Shown here piece by piece: positions 17,044 to 25,672 of a DNA stretch of 64,000 nt. A program made the translations under genes and the position numbers. The stretch is from assembly GCA_965202845.1 (NCBI GenBank), contig OZ241856.1:992001-1056000 (forward strand), in the 5' to 3' direction. The stretch is from CBDATA01 sp965202845 (GTDB lineage Bacteria > Acidobacteriota > Vicinamibacteria > Marinacidobacterales > Marinacidobacteraceae). The notes below the pieces were generated by a model. It was not told where the DNA came from. It saw nothing but the letters and a program-made list of their open reading frames with translations, and did not search any database. Numbering within the stretch: the first letter of the stretch is position 1; each line of letters opens with the position of its first letter.

Positions 17044-17522
17044 CAGGAACGCGCCTCCGGCGCAGCGGGACGGGAATCGAGGAGGGCGGGCAGCGGAACC
17101 GGTTGCTGGGCCTGGTGCGGATGCCGATCCCCCGGGTAGACCTTCAATTTCATGAATTGGCGCCGACCCAGCGATCCCTTGGGCAGCATCCCGCGCACCG
17201 CGCTTTCGACCAGCCGCTCGGGGCGGGCGGCGCGAACCTGGGCGGCGGTGGCGGACTTCAGCCCTCCGGGGCGTCCGCTCTGTCGGTAGTACATCTTCTG
17301 TTCGTCCTTGCGTCCGCTGAGGCGCACCCGGGCCGCGTTCAGCACGACCACGTGATCCCCGCAGTCGAGAAAGGGAGTCCAGGCGGGCTTGTGCTTGCCG
17401 ATCAGCACCCGGGCGATCCGGGTGGCGAGGCGGCCCAGCGCCTGATCCGCCGCATCCACCACGTACCACCGGCGGGTCACTTCGCTGGCTCGAAGAAAGG
17501 TGGTGGATTGGGTTCGGGGCAT
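17043..17522 (-). CDS. rplM: Ribosomal protein L13
   Basis: 159 residues. Visible: RRWYVVDAADQALGRLATRIARVLIGKHKPAWTPFLDCGDHVVV, GRKDEQKMYYRQSGRPGG, and the VRGMLPKGSLGRRQFMKLKVYPGDRHPHQAQ end, all diagnostic of L13. Start taken at ATG 17522 (MPRTQSTT); an in-frame ORF continues to 17654 but would cross the TATACT promoter, so it is rejected. First gene of the translation operon, divergent from pilM across 182 bases. Confidence 0.97.
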   Translation of the reverse strand: MPRTQSTTFLRASEVTRRWYVVDAADQALGRLATRIARVLIGKHKPAWTPFLDCGDHVVVLNAARVRLSGRKDEQKMYYRQSGRPGGLKSATAAQVRAARPERLVESAVRGMLPKGSLGRRQFMKLKVYPGDRHPHQAQQPVPLPALLDSRPAAPEARS

Positions 17523-17604
17523 GAATGGGAGGAAGGGGAGGGGGAAAGAGAGGCGGGATCGGCGACCCGTCGCAAGCGGGATTGCGCCCGCGCCGTCCCT
17601 TGAA

Positions 17605-17634
17605 GGACGCCGAAAGTATAGCAGTACGGCGTCC
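17605..17634 (-). promoter_or_regulatory. rplM operon promoter with -10 box inside an inverted repeat
   Basis: On the minus strand TATACT (17620-17615) is a good -10. It lies inside a perfect 8-bp inverted repeat, GGACGCCG (17605-17612) and CGGCGTCC (17627-17634), with a 14-base loop. No convincing -35 is seen at 16-18 bp. The leader to rplM is about 80 bases. The dyad could be an operator or a site for ribosomal-protein feedback. Confidence 0.5.
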
Positions 17635-17646
17635 CAATCGAACGAG

Positions 17647-17704
17647 TTTTCCACAATTTGGAAAACTGACGCGACAAAAATCGTTCTGCTGCGTGTATAT
17701 ATGT
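17647..17704 (+). promoter_or_regulatory. Shared T4P 5' module, copy 1 (before pilM)
   Basis: TTTTCCACA at 17647-17655, GCGT at 17691 (exactly 44 bases from the first T), ATG of pilM 14 bases after GCGT. ACGC (17669-17672) and GCGT (17691-17694) form a small dyad. TATATA follows GCGT and could be a -10, giving a leaderless or nearly leaderless transcript; there is no ribosome-binding site. TTTTCCACA also fits the relaxed DnaA-box pattern TTWTNCACA. The same arrangement recurs before pilT and the pilV-like gene. Confidence 0.65.
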
Positions 17705-18766
17705 ATGTTCCAAGATCGAATCGGCTGGTCCCGCCCCGAATCGGGGTTGGGCGTGGAGTTTGGCGCCTCTGCGGTGAAAGCGGTGGCGCTCGTCCGCGAG
17801 CGGGCGGAAATCCGTCTGCTCGCCGCCGACCGGGAGCCGCTCCCGGCCGGCGCGGTGCAAGACGGCGCGGTGCGGGACGTGGACGTCGCCGCCGCCGCGC
17901 TCCAGCGTCTGGTTTCGCGGCTGGGCGTCCGCGGCCGCAAGGCGTCGGTGGGCATCGGCGGGCGGTCGTACCTCGTCAAGCATCTGACGCTGGCGGAGAG
18001 CGACTTCACCCAGGAGGCGGCGGGGCTCCGCAAGACGGTCGCCGCCGAGGCGGCGCGGCATATCCCGTTTCACATGGAGGACATCCTCTTCGACTTCGAG
18101 ACGACGTACGAGCACAACGGGGGGCGGGGGCATCGGCTGGTGTTCGGCGCCGCCCGGCGGGAAGTGGTCTTCGCGCACGGGCGGGCGGTCGTCCTGGCCG
18201 GCCTGACTCCGCGCCGGGTGGAGATCGAGCCCTTCGCCCTGCGCAACGCGCTCGCCCTGGAAGCCAGACTGGATACGGACAACCAGCCGACGCAGGCGCC
18301 GCTTGCGGTCGTGGAAACAGGCGCCTCCCACGTGGCGGTTCACGTGTTTCGCCCGCCGTTTTCTTCCCGCATCTTTCCCCCGTCGTCCGCCGGGGACCGC
18401 GACGAGGACGAGTTCACTGCGGAATTGGCCTCGACCGTCCAGACGCCCGGAGGCGGACTCGCCGCCGCCGGCGAAGCGGACCCGGCCGGTCCCGAGGGAG
18501 CGGCGTCGGGAGAGAACCGGCTCGGCGCGCGGATCGCCGCGTCCCTCGCCGAGGCGCTCGGCGAAGCGGGAATCCGCCCCCCCTGTCCGGTGCGGCTGAG
18601 CGGCGGCGGCGCCGAGCGGAACGAAATCCTTGCGGCGCTCCGCCCGATGGCCAGCGGCGAGCCGACGGCGCTGGATCCGATTCGACTGCTCGGCAGGGCG
18701 CACGGCGACCCGTCGCTCACGTTCGCCGCCGGGCTCGCCTTCAACCGGCTGGAGGATCCCTCGTGA
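17705..18766 (+). CDS. pilM: Type IV pilus assembly protein PilM
   Basis: 353 residues, actin-like fold (FtsA/PilM). PilM binds the cytoplasmic tail of PilN and anchors the alignment complex. Visible: LGVEFGASAVKAVAL (phosphate 1 loop, DIGSS-like but with Glu-Phe-Gly-Ala), VGIGGRSYLVKHL, the EAARHIPFHMEDILFDF signature of the PilM family, AVVETGASHVAVHV (second phosphate loop), and RLSGGGAERNEIL. An insert of about 60 residues (PSSAGDRDED to GENRLG) is low complexity. ATG 17705 follows the shared T4P module without a ribosome-binding site. Confidence 0.93.
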   Translation: MFQDRIGWSRPESGLGVEFGASAVKAVALVRERAEIRLLAADREPLPAGAVQDGAVRDVDVAAAALQRLVSRLGVRGRKASVGIGGRSYLVKHLTLAESDFTQEAAGLRKTVAAEAARHIPFHMEDILFDFETTYEHNGGRGHRLVFGAARREVVFAHGRAVVLAGLTPRRVEIEPFALRNALALEARLDTDNQPTQAPLAVVETGASHVAVHVFRPPFSSRIFPPSSAGDRDEDEFTAELASTVQTPGGGLAAAGEADPAGPEGAASGENRLGARIAASLAEALGEAGIRPPCPVRLSGGGAERNEILAALRPMASGEPTALDPIRLLGRAHGDPSLTFAAGLAFNRLEDPS

Positions 18767-18815
18767 TCCCTTTCGCCCCTTCTCCCGCAACCCCCAAGCC
18801 CCAGGAGGCCCACCG

Positions 18816-19451
18816 ATGAATCTTCTTCCCCCGGACGCCTTTGGCGCCCGCTCCGGCTGGAGGCTGCCGACGCTGTCGGCGGTTCCGATTGCGGCCGGCT
18901 GCCTTCTGGTGGCGGGATCCGTCTTCCTCGCGTCTGTCGAGATGCGGCGCCTGGACTCCTTCCGCCGCACCGAAGCGGCCGCCGCCGCCGGCATCGAGGC
19001 GCGCATCGTGGAGTTCGAGGAGCTCCGGGAGCGGATCGAAGCGGACCGCAAGCGCCTGGAGCAGCTCCGGGTTCTCGAGGCGCGGCTCGCGCGCTGGGAC
19101 GAGGAGCGCCATGTGCTGCCCGATCTCCTGCGCGAACTCCCGCTCACTGTCGGCGACGGCGTGGTGCTGGAGAGTTTGCGCCGGCAGGGCGCCGATTTCT
19201 GGATCACCGGACGCACCGGCTCCACCGGCGCCGCCCGAACCGCCGCCAGCCGGTTTCGGGACATGGATCGGGTGCGATCGCTGACCCTCCAGTACGTGGA
19301 GCGGGGCGGGGAGGATTCCGCGCCGCGATACGAGAATCCTCTGGGGGATCACCGGTTCGCGCTGACCGGGACCCTGCGCTTCAACTCGAGGGAGCCGGCG
19401 CCGCCGGAGGCGCTTCTGGCGGCCCTTTCCCTCGACGGAACCGGGCCGTGA
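18816..19451 (+). CDS. pilN: Type IV pilus assembly protein PilN
   Basis: 211 residues. Short cytoplasmic N-terminus MNLLPPDAFG (the conserved INLLP-like PilM-binding motif), one membrane span near residues 22-42, a coiled coil (residues 45-90, ELRERIEADRKRLEQLRVLEARL), then a periplasmic domain for the PilN-PilO ring. AGGAGG lies eight bases upstream of the ATG. Second gene of pilMNOPQ; its stop overlaps the pilO GTG start. Confidence 0.92.
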   Translation: MNLLPPDAFGARSGWRLPTLSAVPIAAGCLLVAGSVFLASVEMRRLDSFRRTEAAAAAGIEARIVEFEELRERIEADRKRLEQLRVLEARLARWDEERHVLPDLLRELPLTVGDGVVLESLRRQGADFWITGRTGSTGAARTAASRFRDMDRVRSLTLQYVERGGEDSAPRYENPLGDHRFALTGTLRFNSREPAPPEALLAALSLDGTGP

Positions 19452-20050
19452 GCCGGCGTCCGGCCCCGGCGCTCCGCACGCTGCTCGCCTTCGTGGCGCT
19501 GGCGGTCGCGGTCCAGATCGGGTTTCGCCTCTGGGTGCGGCCGGGCAGGGAGGCCGCGATGAACCGGGAGCGGGATCGGGTCGTCCGGCTCACCGCCGAT
19601 CTGCGCGCCAGGGAGGAGCCGGAAGCCGGCGGCGCGGAACGTCGGGAGGCCGACATCCTGCGGGCGGATCTGGAGCGGACGGTCCAGCGAGTGGAGACGC
19701 TCCACCGCATCCTGGGCGCGGGGACGGAGGCGTCCGGCATCCTCGACTCGATCGCCGGAATCGCATCCGAGGAGGGATTGCGACTGCGGCGTTTCGCGCC
19801 CGAGCTCTCGTATCCGATGGGGCCGTTCCGCGCCTGGTCGGCGACGGTGGAAGCCGAAGGCCGCTACTTCGATTTCCTGCGGTTTCTCGATCGAATCGCC
19901 GGGTTGGAGCAGGCTGTCGTCATCGACGAATTCGACTTGAGCGCCCCCGTCGATCCCGGCGGATTGCTGACCGGCCGCTTTGTCGCGATGGCCATCGCGG
20001 CGGAATCCGAACCCGCGGATCCGGCGGCCGAACCCGGAGGCCGGGAGTGA
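19448..20050 (+). CDS. pilO: Type IV pilus assembly protein PilO
   Basis: 200 residues with one N-terminal membrane span (TLLAFVALAVAVQIGFRLWV), a coiled coil (RREADILRADLERTVQRVETLHRIL) and a ferredoxin-like periplasmic domain (LRRFAPEL, YFDFLRFLDRIAGLEQAVVIDEFDL). It should pair with PilN in the inner-membrane alignment complex linking PilM to PilP and PilQ. GTG start overlaps the pilN stop (GTGA); the end overlaps pilP. Confidence 0.92.
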   Translation: MSRRPAPALRTLLAFVALAVAVQIGFRLWVRPGREAAMNRERDRVVRLTADLRAREEPEAGGAERREADILRADLERTVQRVETLHRILGAGTEASGILDSIAGIASEEGLRLRRFAPELSYPMGPFRAWSATVEAEGRYFDFLRFLDRIAGLEQAVVIDEFDLSAPVDPGGLLTGRFVAMAIAAESEPADPAAEPGGRE

Positions 20051-20394
20051 TGCTCCTTCTTGCGCTTGCCGGCCTGGCGGTCTTCGCCCAGGAAGGACGG
20101 GATCCGTTTCGCCCCCCGGAAGCGCCTCCGGTCGACGAGCGGCCGGCGGGCTTGGCTGGCTGGATGATTTCCGAAGTCCGGATTCGGGGGGTTCTGGTGA
20201 TGGGCGGCGCTCGCGAGGGGCTGGCGGTGCTGGAATCGCCGCCGGGAGAGGGGTTCGTGGCGCGTCCGGGGGACGCCCTGCTGGACGGCATCCTGTCCGG
20301 GGTGGATGCGAACGGGGTGTTCTTTGTGTTGCGCTCGGACCCCGGCGACGAGATGTTCCGGCCGCTGCCGGATTCCCGGGAGGAGTCGCGGTGA
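20050..20394 (+). CDS. pilP: Type IV pilus assembly protein PilP
   Basis: 114 residues, short for PilP. A hydrophobic N-terminus (LLLALAGLAVFAQ) is a signal peptide or anchor; unlike many PilP proteins it has no lipobox cysteine. GRDPFRPP is the family hallmark, and VRIRGVLVMGGAREGLAVLE to VARPGD forms the small beta-sandwich that binds PilQ. ATG at 20050 overlaps the pilO stop; the GTG three bases upstream is an alternative. Ends in a GTGA overlap with pilQ. Confidence 0.88.
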   Translation: MLLLALAGLAVFAQEGRDPFRPPEAPPVDERPAGLAGWMISEVRIRGVLVMGGAREGLAVLESPPGEGFVARPGDALLDGILSGVDANGVFFVLRSDPGDEMFRPLPDSREESR

Positions 20395-22208
20395 TTCCGG
20401 CCTTGCTGCTGGTCTGGGCGTTCGGCCAGCCCGTCGAACCCGGCCCCCCGCCGGTGACCGGAATCGAAATGCAGCGCGATCGGGAAACGACCCGAATTCG
20501 CCTGCGCGCCGAGGGTCCGATGGCGCCGGAACGGCTGGCGCGGGCGGGCGAACGGATGGCGGTCTCCCTGGGGCGCGCCGACGTCGAGGCGGTTCGCGGC
20601 GTCTGGGGCGTCGCGACCCCGGAAATCCGCAGCGTGCGGATCGAAACGACCGAAGACGGTCACGCCGAACTCCTGCTTGAAGTCGGCCTGGGCGTGATCT
20701 GCGATTTCAACGAGATCGCGGACGGGCTGGAAATCGCCTGCGCGTCGCCGCCGACGCCCGCGCCCGTCGAAGCCCCTCCGCCTCCTCCCTCCGAACCCCC
20801 GGTCGTCGAGGACCAACCCCCCGTTCCCGATGCGCCGGAAGCGCCGCCTCCCGAGGCCGTCGAGGAGGCGGAGCGGGTCACCCTGGACTTCCGGGACGCC
20901 GACATCCGCGACGTGCTCCGGGCGCTGGGAGAGGTGAGCGGCCTCGACTTCGTCCTCCAGCCCTCGGTCTCGGGGCGGATCGCGCTGCGGCTCTCGGAGA
21001 CGCCCTGGGACCAGGCGCTGGACGTGATTCTCCGGTCGCGCGGGTACGGCTGGGAGCTGGACGGGACGGTGCTGCGGGTGGGAACGCTCGCCGAGCTGGC
21101 CGCCGAGGAGACCGAGCGCGCGCGGCGCGAGGAGGAGCGCGAACTGGCGGGCGCGCTCACCACCCGAATCCGCCGACTCGCCCACATCTCGCCGGTGGAG
21201 GCCGGCGCCTTGATCGAGGAGCGGGTCAGCGAACGCGGCTCCGTCATCGCCGACGCCCGCACCGGAACGATCCTGATCCACGAAGTCGAAGGGCGGATGC
21301 AGGCGCTGGAAGACATCCTGGTCGCGCTGGACGTTCCGGTTCCCGGAGTCGAAATCGAGGCCCGCATCGTCCTTACCACCAGGAACCGGAGCCGCAGCCT
21401 CGGCATCCAGTGGGGCGGGGAGGTGGCGCGCGGCGGCCCCTCGGTCGCCGACCCGGACGAAGTGGACCTGCGGATCAGCGGCGGCGCGCTGGGAGCGTCC
21501 GGGGGCGCCGGATTCACCCAGGGGCCGGGCGGCGGGCTGCTGCCGCCGGCCGGAGAGGACGGAAGCCGTCCCGGATACGCGGTGAACCTGCCGACGACCG
21601 AGGCGCCGACCGGGGCGCTGGGGATCGCGCTGGGCGCCCTGGTCGGCGTGGATCGGCTGGACTTCGCGCTCACCGCCGCCGAACGCCGGGGCGACCTCCG
21701 GATTCTCTCGGCGCCGCGCATCGTCGCCCAGAACGCCCGCCCGGCGACCATCAAGCAGGGCGTCACGTTCCCGGTGCAGGTGGTCGCGAACAACACGGTC
21801 ACGGTGCAGTTCCAGGACGCGGTGCTGGAACTCACGGTGACCCCCGAAATCGGCCCCGACGGCACGGTCCTGCTGGATCTGAACGTCAACAACGACACCC
21901 TGGACTTCGGGCAGTCGGTCGGCGGGATCCCCAGCATCCTGACCCAGCAGGCCACCACCCGGATCCGGGTGGCGGACGGCGAGACCACCGTGCTGGGAGG
22001 CGTCTTCGTCAACCAGGATGCGAACAACCAGCGGCGCGTCCCCTTCTTGCACCGCATCCCGCTGCTGGGAAGGCTGTTTCGCTCCTCCGGCGTCCGCGAG
22101 CGGGAGGAGGAGCTGCTCATCTTCCTGACTCCGCAGATCCGGAATCCGGATGCGGTCGATCCGGACGCCGACTCGGAGGCCGACCCCGGAGCCAACCCCG
22201 AGGAATGA
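20391..22208 (+). CDS. pilQ: Type IV pilus secretin PilQ
   Basis: 605 residues, outer-membrane gate for the pilus. Signal peptide, an AMIN-like domain (residues 20-110), a Pro-rich linker (PPTPAPVEAPPPPPSEPP), an STN/N0 domain (VTLDFRDADIRDVLRALGEVSGLDFVL), an N1 domain, then the secretin domain from about residue 320 to 590 with VEIEARIVLTTRNRSRSLGIQWGG and the VPFLHRIPLLGRLFRS end that defines secretins. GTG start overlaps the pilP stop. Short acidic C-terminus. Last gene of the pilMNOPQ run. Confidence 0.96.
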   Translation: MIPALLLVWAFGQPVEPGPPPVTGIEMQRDRETTRIRLRAEGPMAPERLARAGERMAVSLGRADVEAVRGVWGVATPEIRSVRIETTEDGHAELLLEVGLGVICDFNEIADGLEIACASPPTPAPVEAPPPPPSEPPVVEDQPPVPDAPEAPPPEAVEEAERVTLDFRDADIRDVLRALGEVSGLDFVLQPSVSGRIALRLSETPWDQALDVILRSRGYGWELDGTVLRVGTLAELAAEETERARREEERELAGALTTRIRRLAHISPVEAGALIEERVSERGSVIADARTGTILIHEVEGRMQALEDILVALDVPVPGVEIEARIVLTTRNRSRSLGIQWGGEVARGGPSVADPDEVDLRISGGALGASGGAGFTQGPGGGLLPPAGEDGSRPGYAVNLPTTEAPTGALGIALGALVGVDRLDFALTAAERRGDLRILSAPRIVAQNARPATIKQGVTFPVQVVANNTVTVQFQDAVLELTVTPEIGPDGTVLLDLNVNNDTLDFGQSVGGIPSILTQQATTRIRVADGETTVLGGVFVNQDANNQRRVPFLHRIPLLGRLFRSSGVREREEELLIFLTPQIRNPDAVDPDADSEADPGANPEE

Positions 22209-22223
22209 TGGCGATCCCCCAGG

Positions 22224-22253
22224 GGAAACGGCCTTCCGTATGGTACGGTTTCC
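22224..22253 (+). promoter_or_regulatory. Nested dyad with TATGGT box upstream of accB
   Basis: GGAAAC (22224-22229) pairs with GTTTCC (22248-22253). Inside is CCGTA-TGG-TACGG (22236-22248). TATGGT (22239-22244) may be the -10. This overlaps an in-frame ATG at 22240, which favours ATG 22261 as the accB start. Confidence 0.35.
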
Positions 22254-22260
22254 GCCTGAC

Positions 22261-22716
22261 ATGCCTCCGTCGTCTTCGCCCGACCCCACCCTTTCCGAGC
22301 TGCTCGAGGCGGTGGACCGTCTCGGTTCGAGCGGCTTCCACGATGTGGAGATTCGCGTCGGACGCGCCCGGGTCCGGGTGTCCCGCGGGGGGACCGCCGC
22401 GGCGGCGGCGGCCCCGGCCGTCGTTCCGGCGTCCGCGCCCGCTCCCGCGGCGCCCGACACCGATGCCGACCCCGGGCTCCTGATCGTGAAGGCGCCGATG
22501 GTGGGAACCTTCTACCGGCGCCCGCAGCCCGAGGCCGATCCGTTCGTGGAGGTGGGCGACCGGGTTCAGGAGGGGCAGGTTCTTTGCATCATCGAGGCGA
22601 TGAAACTCATGAACAACATCACCGCCGAGAGCGCCGGCGAGGTCGTCGAGATCGCGCCTTCCGATGCGTCGCCGGTGGAGTTCGGGGATCGTCTTCTCGC
22701 CATTCGTCCGACCTGA
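22261..22716 (+). CDS. accB: Biotin carboxyl carrier protein of acetyl-CoA carboxylase
   Basis: 151 residues. N-terminal helix region, an Ala/Pro linker (about residues 45-65), then the biotinyl domain with APMVGTFYRRPQPEADPFVEVGD and the biotinylated Lys in IIEAMKLMNNI. Carries biotin between AccC and the carboxyltransferase for malonyl-CoA synthesis. ATG 22261 is preferred over ATG 22240 because the latter lies in the putative promoter. accC follows after 23 bases. Confidence 0.95.
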   Translation: MPPSSSPDPTLSELLEAVDRLGSSGFHDVEIRVGRARVRVSRGGTAAAAAAPAVVPASAPAPAAPDTDADPGLLIVKAPMVGTFYRRPQPEADPFVEVGDRVQEGQVLCIIEAMKLMNNITAESAGEVVEIAPSDASPVEFGDRLLAIRPT

Positions 22717-22739
22717 ACCGTTCGGGTTCGGGCGCACTC

Positions 22740-24074
22740 GTGTTCCACAAGGTCCTGATCGCCAACCGCGGGGAGATCGCGGTCCGCATTCTCGCCGCCT
22801 GCCGGGATCTGAACCTGCGCACGGTGATCGCGCACTCGTCGGCGGACTCCGATTCGCTCCCGGCGCGCCTCGCCGACGAACGAATCTGCATCGGCCCCCC
22901 GGCGCCCGCCGAGAGCTATCTGGATGTTCCCCGGATCCTCACCGCCGCCCAGATCGCCGGCGCCGACGCCATCCATCCCGGCTACGGATTTCTCGCGGAG
23001 AGCGCCGCGCTCGCCGAAGTCTGCGAGAGCTGCCAGGTGACCTTCATCGGCCCCCGGCCGGAAGCCATCCGGACGATGGGGGACAAGGCGCTGGCGCGTC
23101 GGGTCATGCGCGACGCCGGGGTTCCGGTGCTCCCCGGCGTGGAGGCGCCGATCGCTGACGCCGGGGAAGCCGCCCGCATCGCCGGGGACGTGGGGTTTCC
23201 GGTGCTTCTGAAGGCGTCCTTCGGAGGCGGGGGACGCGGGATGCGGATCGTCCGGGAACCCGCCGAGCTGGAAGCGGCCTTCGCGTCCGCATCCAGCGAA
23301 GCGCAAGCCGCCTTCGGGGACGGAACCCTCTATCTCGAGCGGTTTCTCGAGAGCGTCCGGCACGTCGAGGTGCAGGTCTTCGCCGACGCCCACGGCGCCA
23401 CGATCCACCTGGGTGAAAGGGATTGCTCGGCGCAGCGGCGACACCAGAAGCTGGTGGAGGAGTCGCCCGCTCCCGGCATCTCGGCGCAGACCCGAGAAGC
23501 GCTGGGCGAAGCGGCGGTGCGCGCCGCCCAGGCGGTCTCCTACCGGAACGCCGGGACCGTGGAGTTCCTCATGGACCCGGAGGGAAACTTCTACTTCAGC
23601 GAGATGAACGTCCGCATCCAGGTCGAGCACCCGGTGACCGAGGCGGTGACCGGCGTCGATCTGGTGCGCGAACAGATTCTGGTGGCGTCCGGGGAACCGC
23701 TGTCGTTCGGAAGCGAAGACATCTCCATTTCGGGCGCCGCCATCGAATGCCGGATCAACGCCGAGCACCCGGAGACCTTCCTGCCCAGCCCCGGGCGGAT
23801 CGGGGACTTCCACAGCCCCGGCGGGCCGGGGATCCGGGTGGACACCGCCTTTCACGCGGGCGCCGACGTGCCTCCCTGGTACGACTCGCTGCTGGCCAAG
23901 GTGATCGCGCACGGGAGCGATCGGGCGCAGGCGATCGCCCGCATGCGCCGCGCCCTCCGGGAAATGGTGGTGGAGGGCGTCCACACCACCATCCCGTTCC
24001 ATCTGCGCATCCTGGAGAACGAGGAATTCGTCGCCGGGGGATTTGACACCGGAATTCTTGGCCGGATGGGTTGA
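22740..24074 (+). CDS. accC: Biotin carboxylase subunit of acetyl-CoA carboxylase
   Basis: 444 residues, full length. Carboxylates biotin on AccB using ATP and bicarbonate. GTG start gives FHKVLIANRGEIAVRILAA, the standard N-terminus. Visible: IHPGYGFLAE, the ATP-grasp glycine loop FGGGGRGMR, ERDCSAQRRHQKLVEE with catalytic Cys/Lys, and EMNVRIQVEHPVTE (Val where most have Thr). Ends FDTGILGRMG, overlapping the thiE TTG by a TTGA contact, an unusual operon partner. Confidence 0.97.
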   Translation: MFHKVLIANRGEIAVRILAACRDLNLRTVIAHSSADSDSLPARLADERICIGPPAPAESYLDVPRILTAAQIAGADAIHPGYGFLAESAALAEVCESCQVTFIGPRPEAIRTMGDKALARRVMRDAGVPVLPGVEAPIADAGEAARIAGDVGFPVLLKASFGGGGRGMRIVREPAELEAAFASASSEAQAAFGDGTLYLERFLESVRHVEVQVFADAHGATIHLGERDCSAQRRHQKLVEESPAPGISAQTREALGEAAVRAAQAVSYRNAGTVEFLMDPEGNFYFSEMNVRIQVEHPVTEAVTGVDLVREQILVASGEPLSFGSEDISISGAAIECRINAEHPETFLPSPGRIGDFHSPGGPGIRVDTAFHAGADVPPWYDSLLAKVIAHGSDRAQAIARMRRALREMVVEGVHTTIPFHLRILENEEFVAGGFDTGILGRMG

Positions 24075-24718
24075 CGGACCGTTTTGTGTTCAACGTTCCG
24101 CTCTACCCGATTCTGGATGCGGAGGCGCTGGGCGGCGTGGATCCGGGGCCGGCGCTTCGGGCGCTCGCCGGCCTCGGGATTCGGGTCGCCCAGCTGCGGG
24201 CCAAGGGAGCGTCCCCGCGGGAGTTCCTCCACTGGGTTCTGGCGGGGGTGCGGGGCGCCGGGGACGCCGGGATCGCGGTGGTGGTGAACGACCGGGTGGA
24301 CGTCGCCGTCCTGGCGGACGCCGGAGGAGCCCATGTGGGGCAGGACGACCTGTCGCCGATCCGGGCGCGCCGGCTGCTCGGCGAGGGGCGGATTCTGGGG
24401 CTGTCCACCCATGCGCTCGACGAAGTCCGGGCCGCCCGGCGCCAGCCCTGCGACTATCTCGCCTTCGGCCCGGTGTATCCGACCAATTCGAAGGCGGATG
24501 CCGCGCCGGTGGTCGGGCTGGACGGATTGCGGGCGGCGCGCGCGGCGGCTTCCGGGCGCCCGCTGGTCGCGATCGGCGGCGTCCGCGGACCGCGCGCGGC
24601 CGCGGTGCTGGAAGCCGGGGCGGACGCTTTTGCGGCGCTTTCGGCGCTGGACGGGAGCGATCCCGGCAGGGCGACGGAGTCCGCCAGGGAGCTGCTGCGG
24701 GCATCCGGAAGGGAGTAG
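24071..24718 (+). CDS. thiE: Thiamine-phosphate synthase
   Basis: 215 residues, TIM barrel. Joins HMP-PP with HET-P to make thiamine phosphate. Visible: LYPILDAEAL, VAQLRAKGASPREFL (QLR with Lys), VVVNDRVDVAVLADAGGAHVGQDDL, GLSTHALDEV, DYLAFGPVYPTNSK and VAIGGVRG. Start is TTG at 24071 overlapping the accC stop; the next in-frame candidate, GTG in FVFNV, is close by. No TPP riboswitch precedes it since it is inside an operon. Confidence 0.92.
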   Translation: MTDRFVFNVPLYPILDAEALGGVDPGPALRALAGLGIRVAQLRAKGASPREFLHWVLAGVRGAGDAGIAVVVNDRVDVAVLADAGGAHVGQDDLSPIRARRLLGEGRILGLSTHALDEVRAARRQPCDYLAFGPVYPTNSKADAAPVVGLDGLRAARAAASGRPLVAIGGVRGPRAAAVLEAGADAFAALSALDGSDPGRATESARELLRASGRE

Positions 24719-24725
24719 CGAAACG

Positions 24726-25655
24726 ATGCCGGGACGCATTCTGGACGGCAAGCGCATGGCCGCCGCCATCCGATCCGAAGTCGCCGTCGACGCCGCCGCG
24801 TTCGCCCGGAGGCGGGGGCGCCCGCCCGGACTCTCGGTGGTGCTGGTGGGGGACGATCCGGCCTCCGCCATCTATGTGCGGGGGAAGGCGCGCGCTTCGA
24901 CCGAGGCCGGACTCCATGCGGTGACCCACAAGCTGCCGGCGGGCGCCACCGCCCGGGATCTGGGCGAACGCCTCGACGCCCTGAACGAGGACGACGCGGT
25001 GGATGGCGTCCTGCTCCAGTTGCCGCTCCCCGGAACGCTCGACGCCGCCGAATTCCTGGCCAGAATCCGCCCCGACAAGGACGTGGACGGATTTCATCCG
25101 GAGAACGTGGGGCGGCTGGTCGCGAACCAGCCGGGACCCAGGCCGTGCACGCCGGCAGGGATCCTCGAGATGTGTGACCGGGAGGGGATCGCTCTCAGGG
25201 GGCGGCGCGCGGTGGTGGTGGGACGCAGCGACATCGTGGGCAAGCCGCTCGCGCTGCTGCTGCTCCACGCCCATGCGACGGTCACCGTCTGCCATTCCCG
25301 CACCGCGGACCTGCCGGGCGTCTGCAGGGAAGCGGATCTGCTGCTGGTCGCAACCGGACGGGCCGGCCTGATCGGGGAAGACTGCATCCGTCCGGGCGCG
25401 GTGGTGGTGGATGTGGGAATGAACCGCATCACCGACCCGGAGCTGGCGCGCGACCTGCTCCGTTCGCATCCGAAGCGCCTCCAGCGTTTCCAGCAGATCG
25501 GAAGCGCCCTGGTGGGCGATGCGCACCCCCACTTCATGCGGGAGCTCGCCTCCGCCTACACCCCGGTTCCCGGCGGGGTCGGCCCGCTCACCATCGCCAT
25601 GCTGCTGCGAAACACCGTCCAGCTCGCCGAAGCGCGGCGGGAAGCCGGCGGCTGA
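24726..25655 (+). CDS. folD: Methylenetetrahydrofolate dehydrogenase/cyclohydrolase
   Basis: 309 residues. Interconverts methylene- and formyl-tetrahydrofolate with NADP. Visible: YVRGKARASTEAG, whose Tyr and Lys are catalytic; VDGVLLQLPLPG; DKDVDGFHPENVGRL; CTPAGILEM; the VVVGRSDIVGKPLALLLL cofactor site; and TPVPGGVGPLTIAMLL near the end. ATG follows thiE by seven bases. It supplies one-carbon units used by MetH, also in this window. Confidence 0.97.
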   Translation: MPGRILDGKRMAAAIRSEVAVDAAAFARRRGRPPGLSVVLVGDDPASAIYVRGKARASTEAGLHAVTHKLPAGATARDLGERLDALNEDDAVDGVLLQLPLPGTLDAAEFLARIRPDKDVDGFHPENVGRLVANQPGPRPCTPAGILEMCDREGIALRGRRAVVVGRSDIVGKPLALLLLHAHATVTVCHSRTADLPGVCREADLLLVATGRAGLIGEDCIRPGAVVVDVGMNRITDPELARDLLRSHPKRLQRFQQIGSALVGDAHPHFMRELASAYTPVPGGVGPLTIAMLLRNTVQLAEARREAGG

Positions 25656-25672
25656 TCGGGAGGTCCTTCCCC

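Noticed and set aside
17523..17654. N-terminal extension of L13
   Set aside because: It would cross the TATACT promoter and has no L13 similarity.
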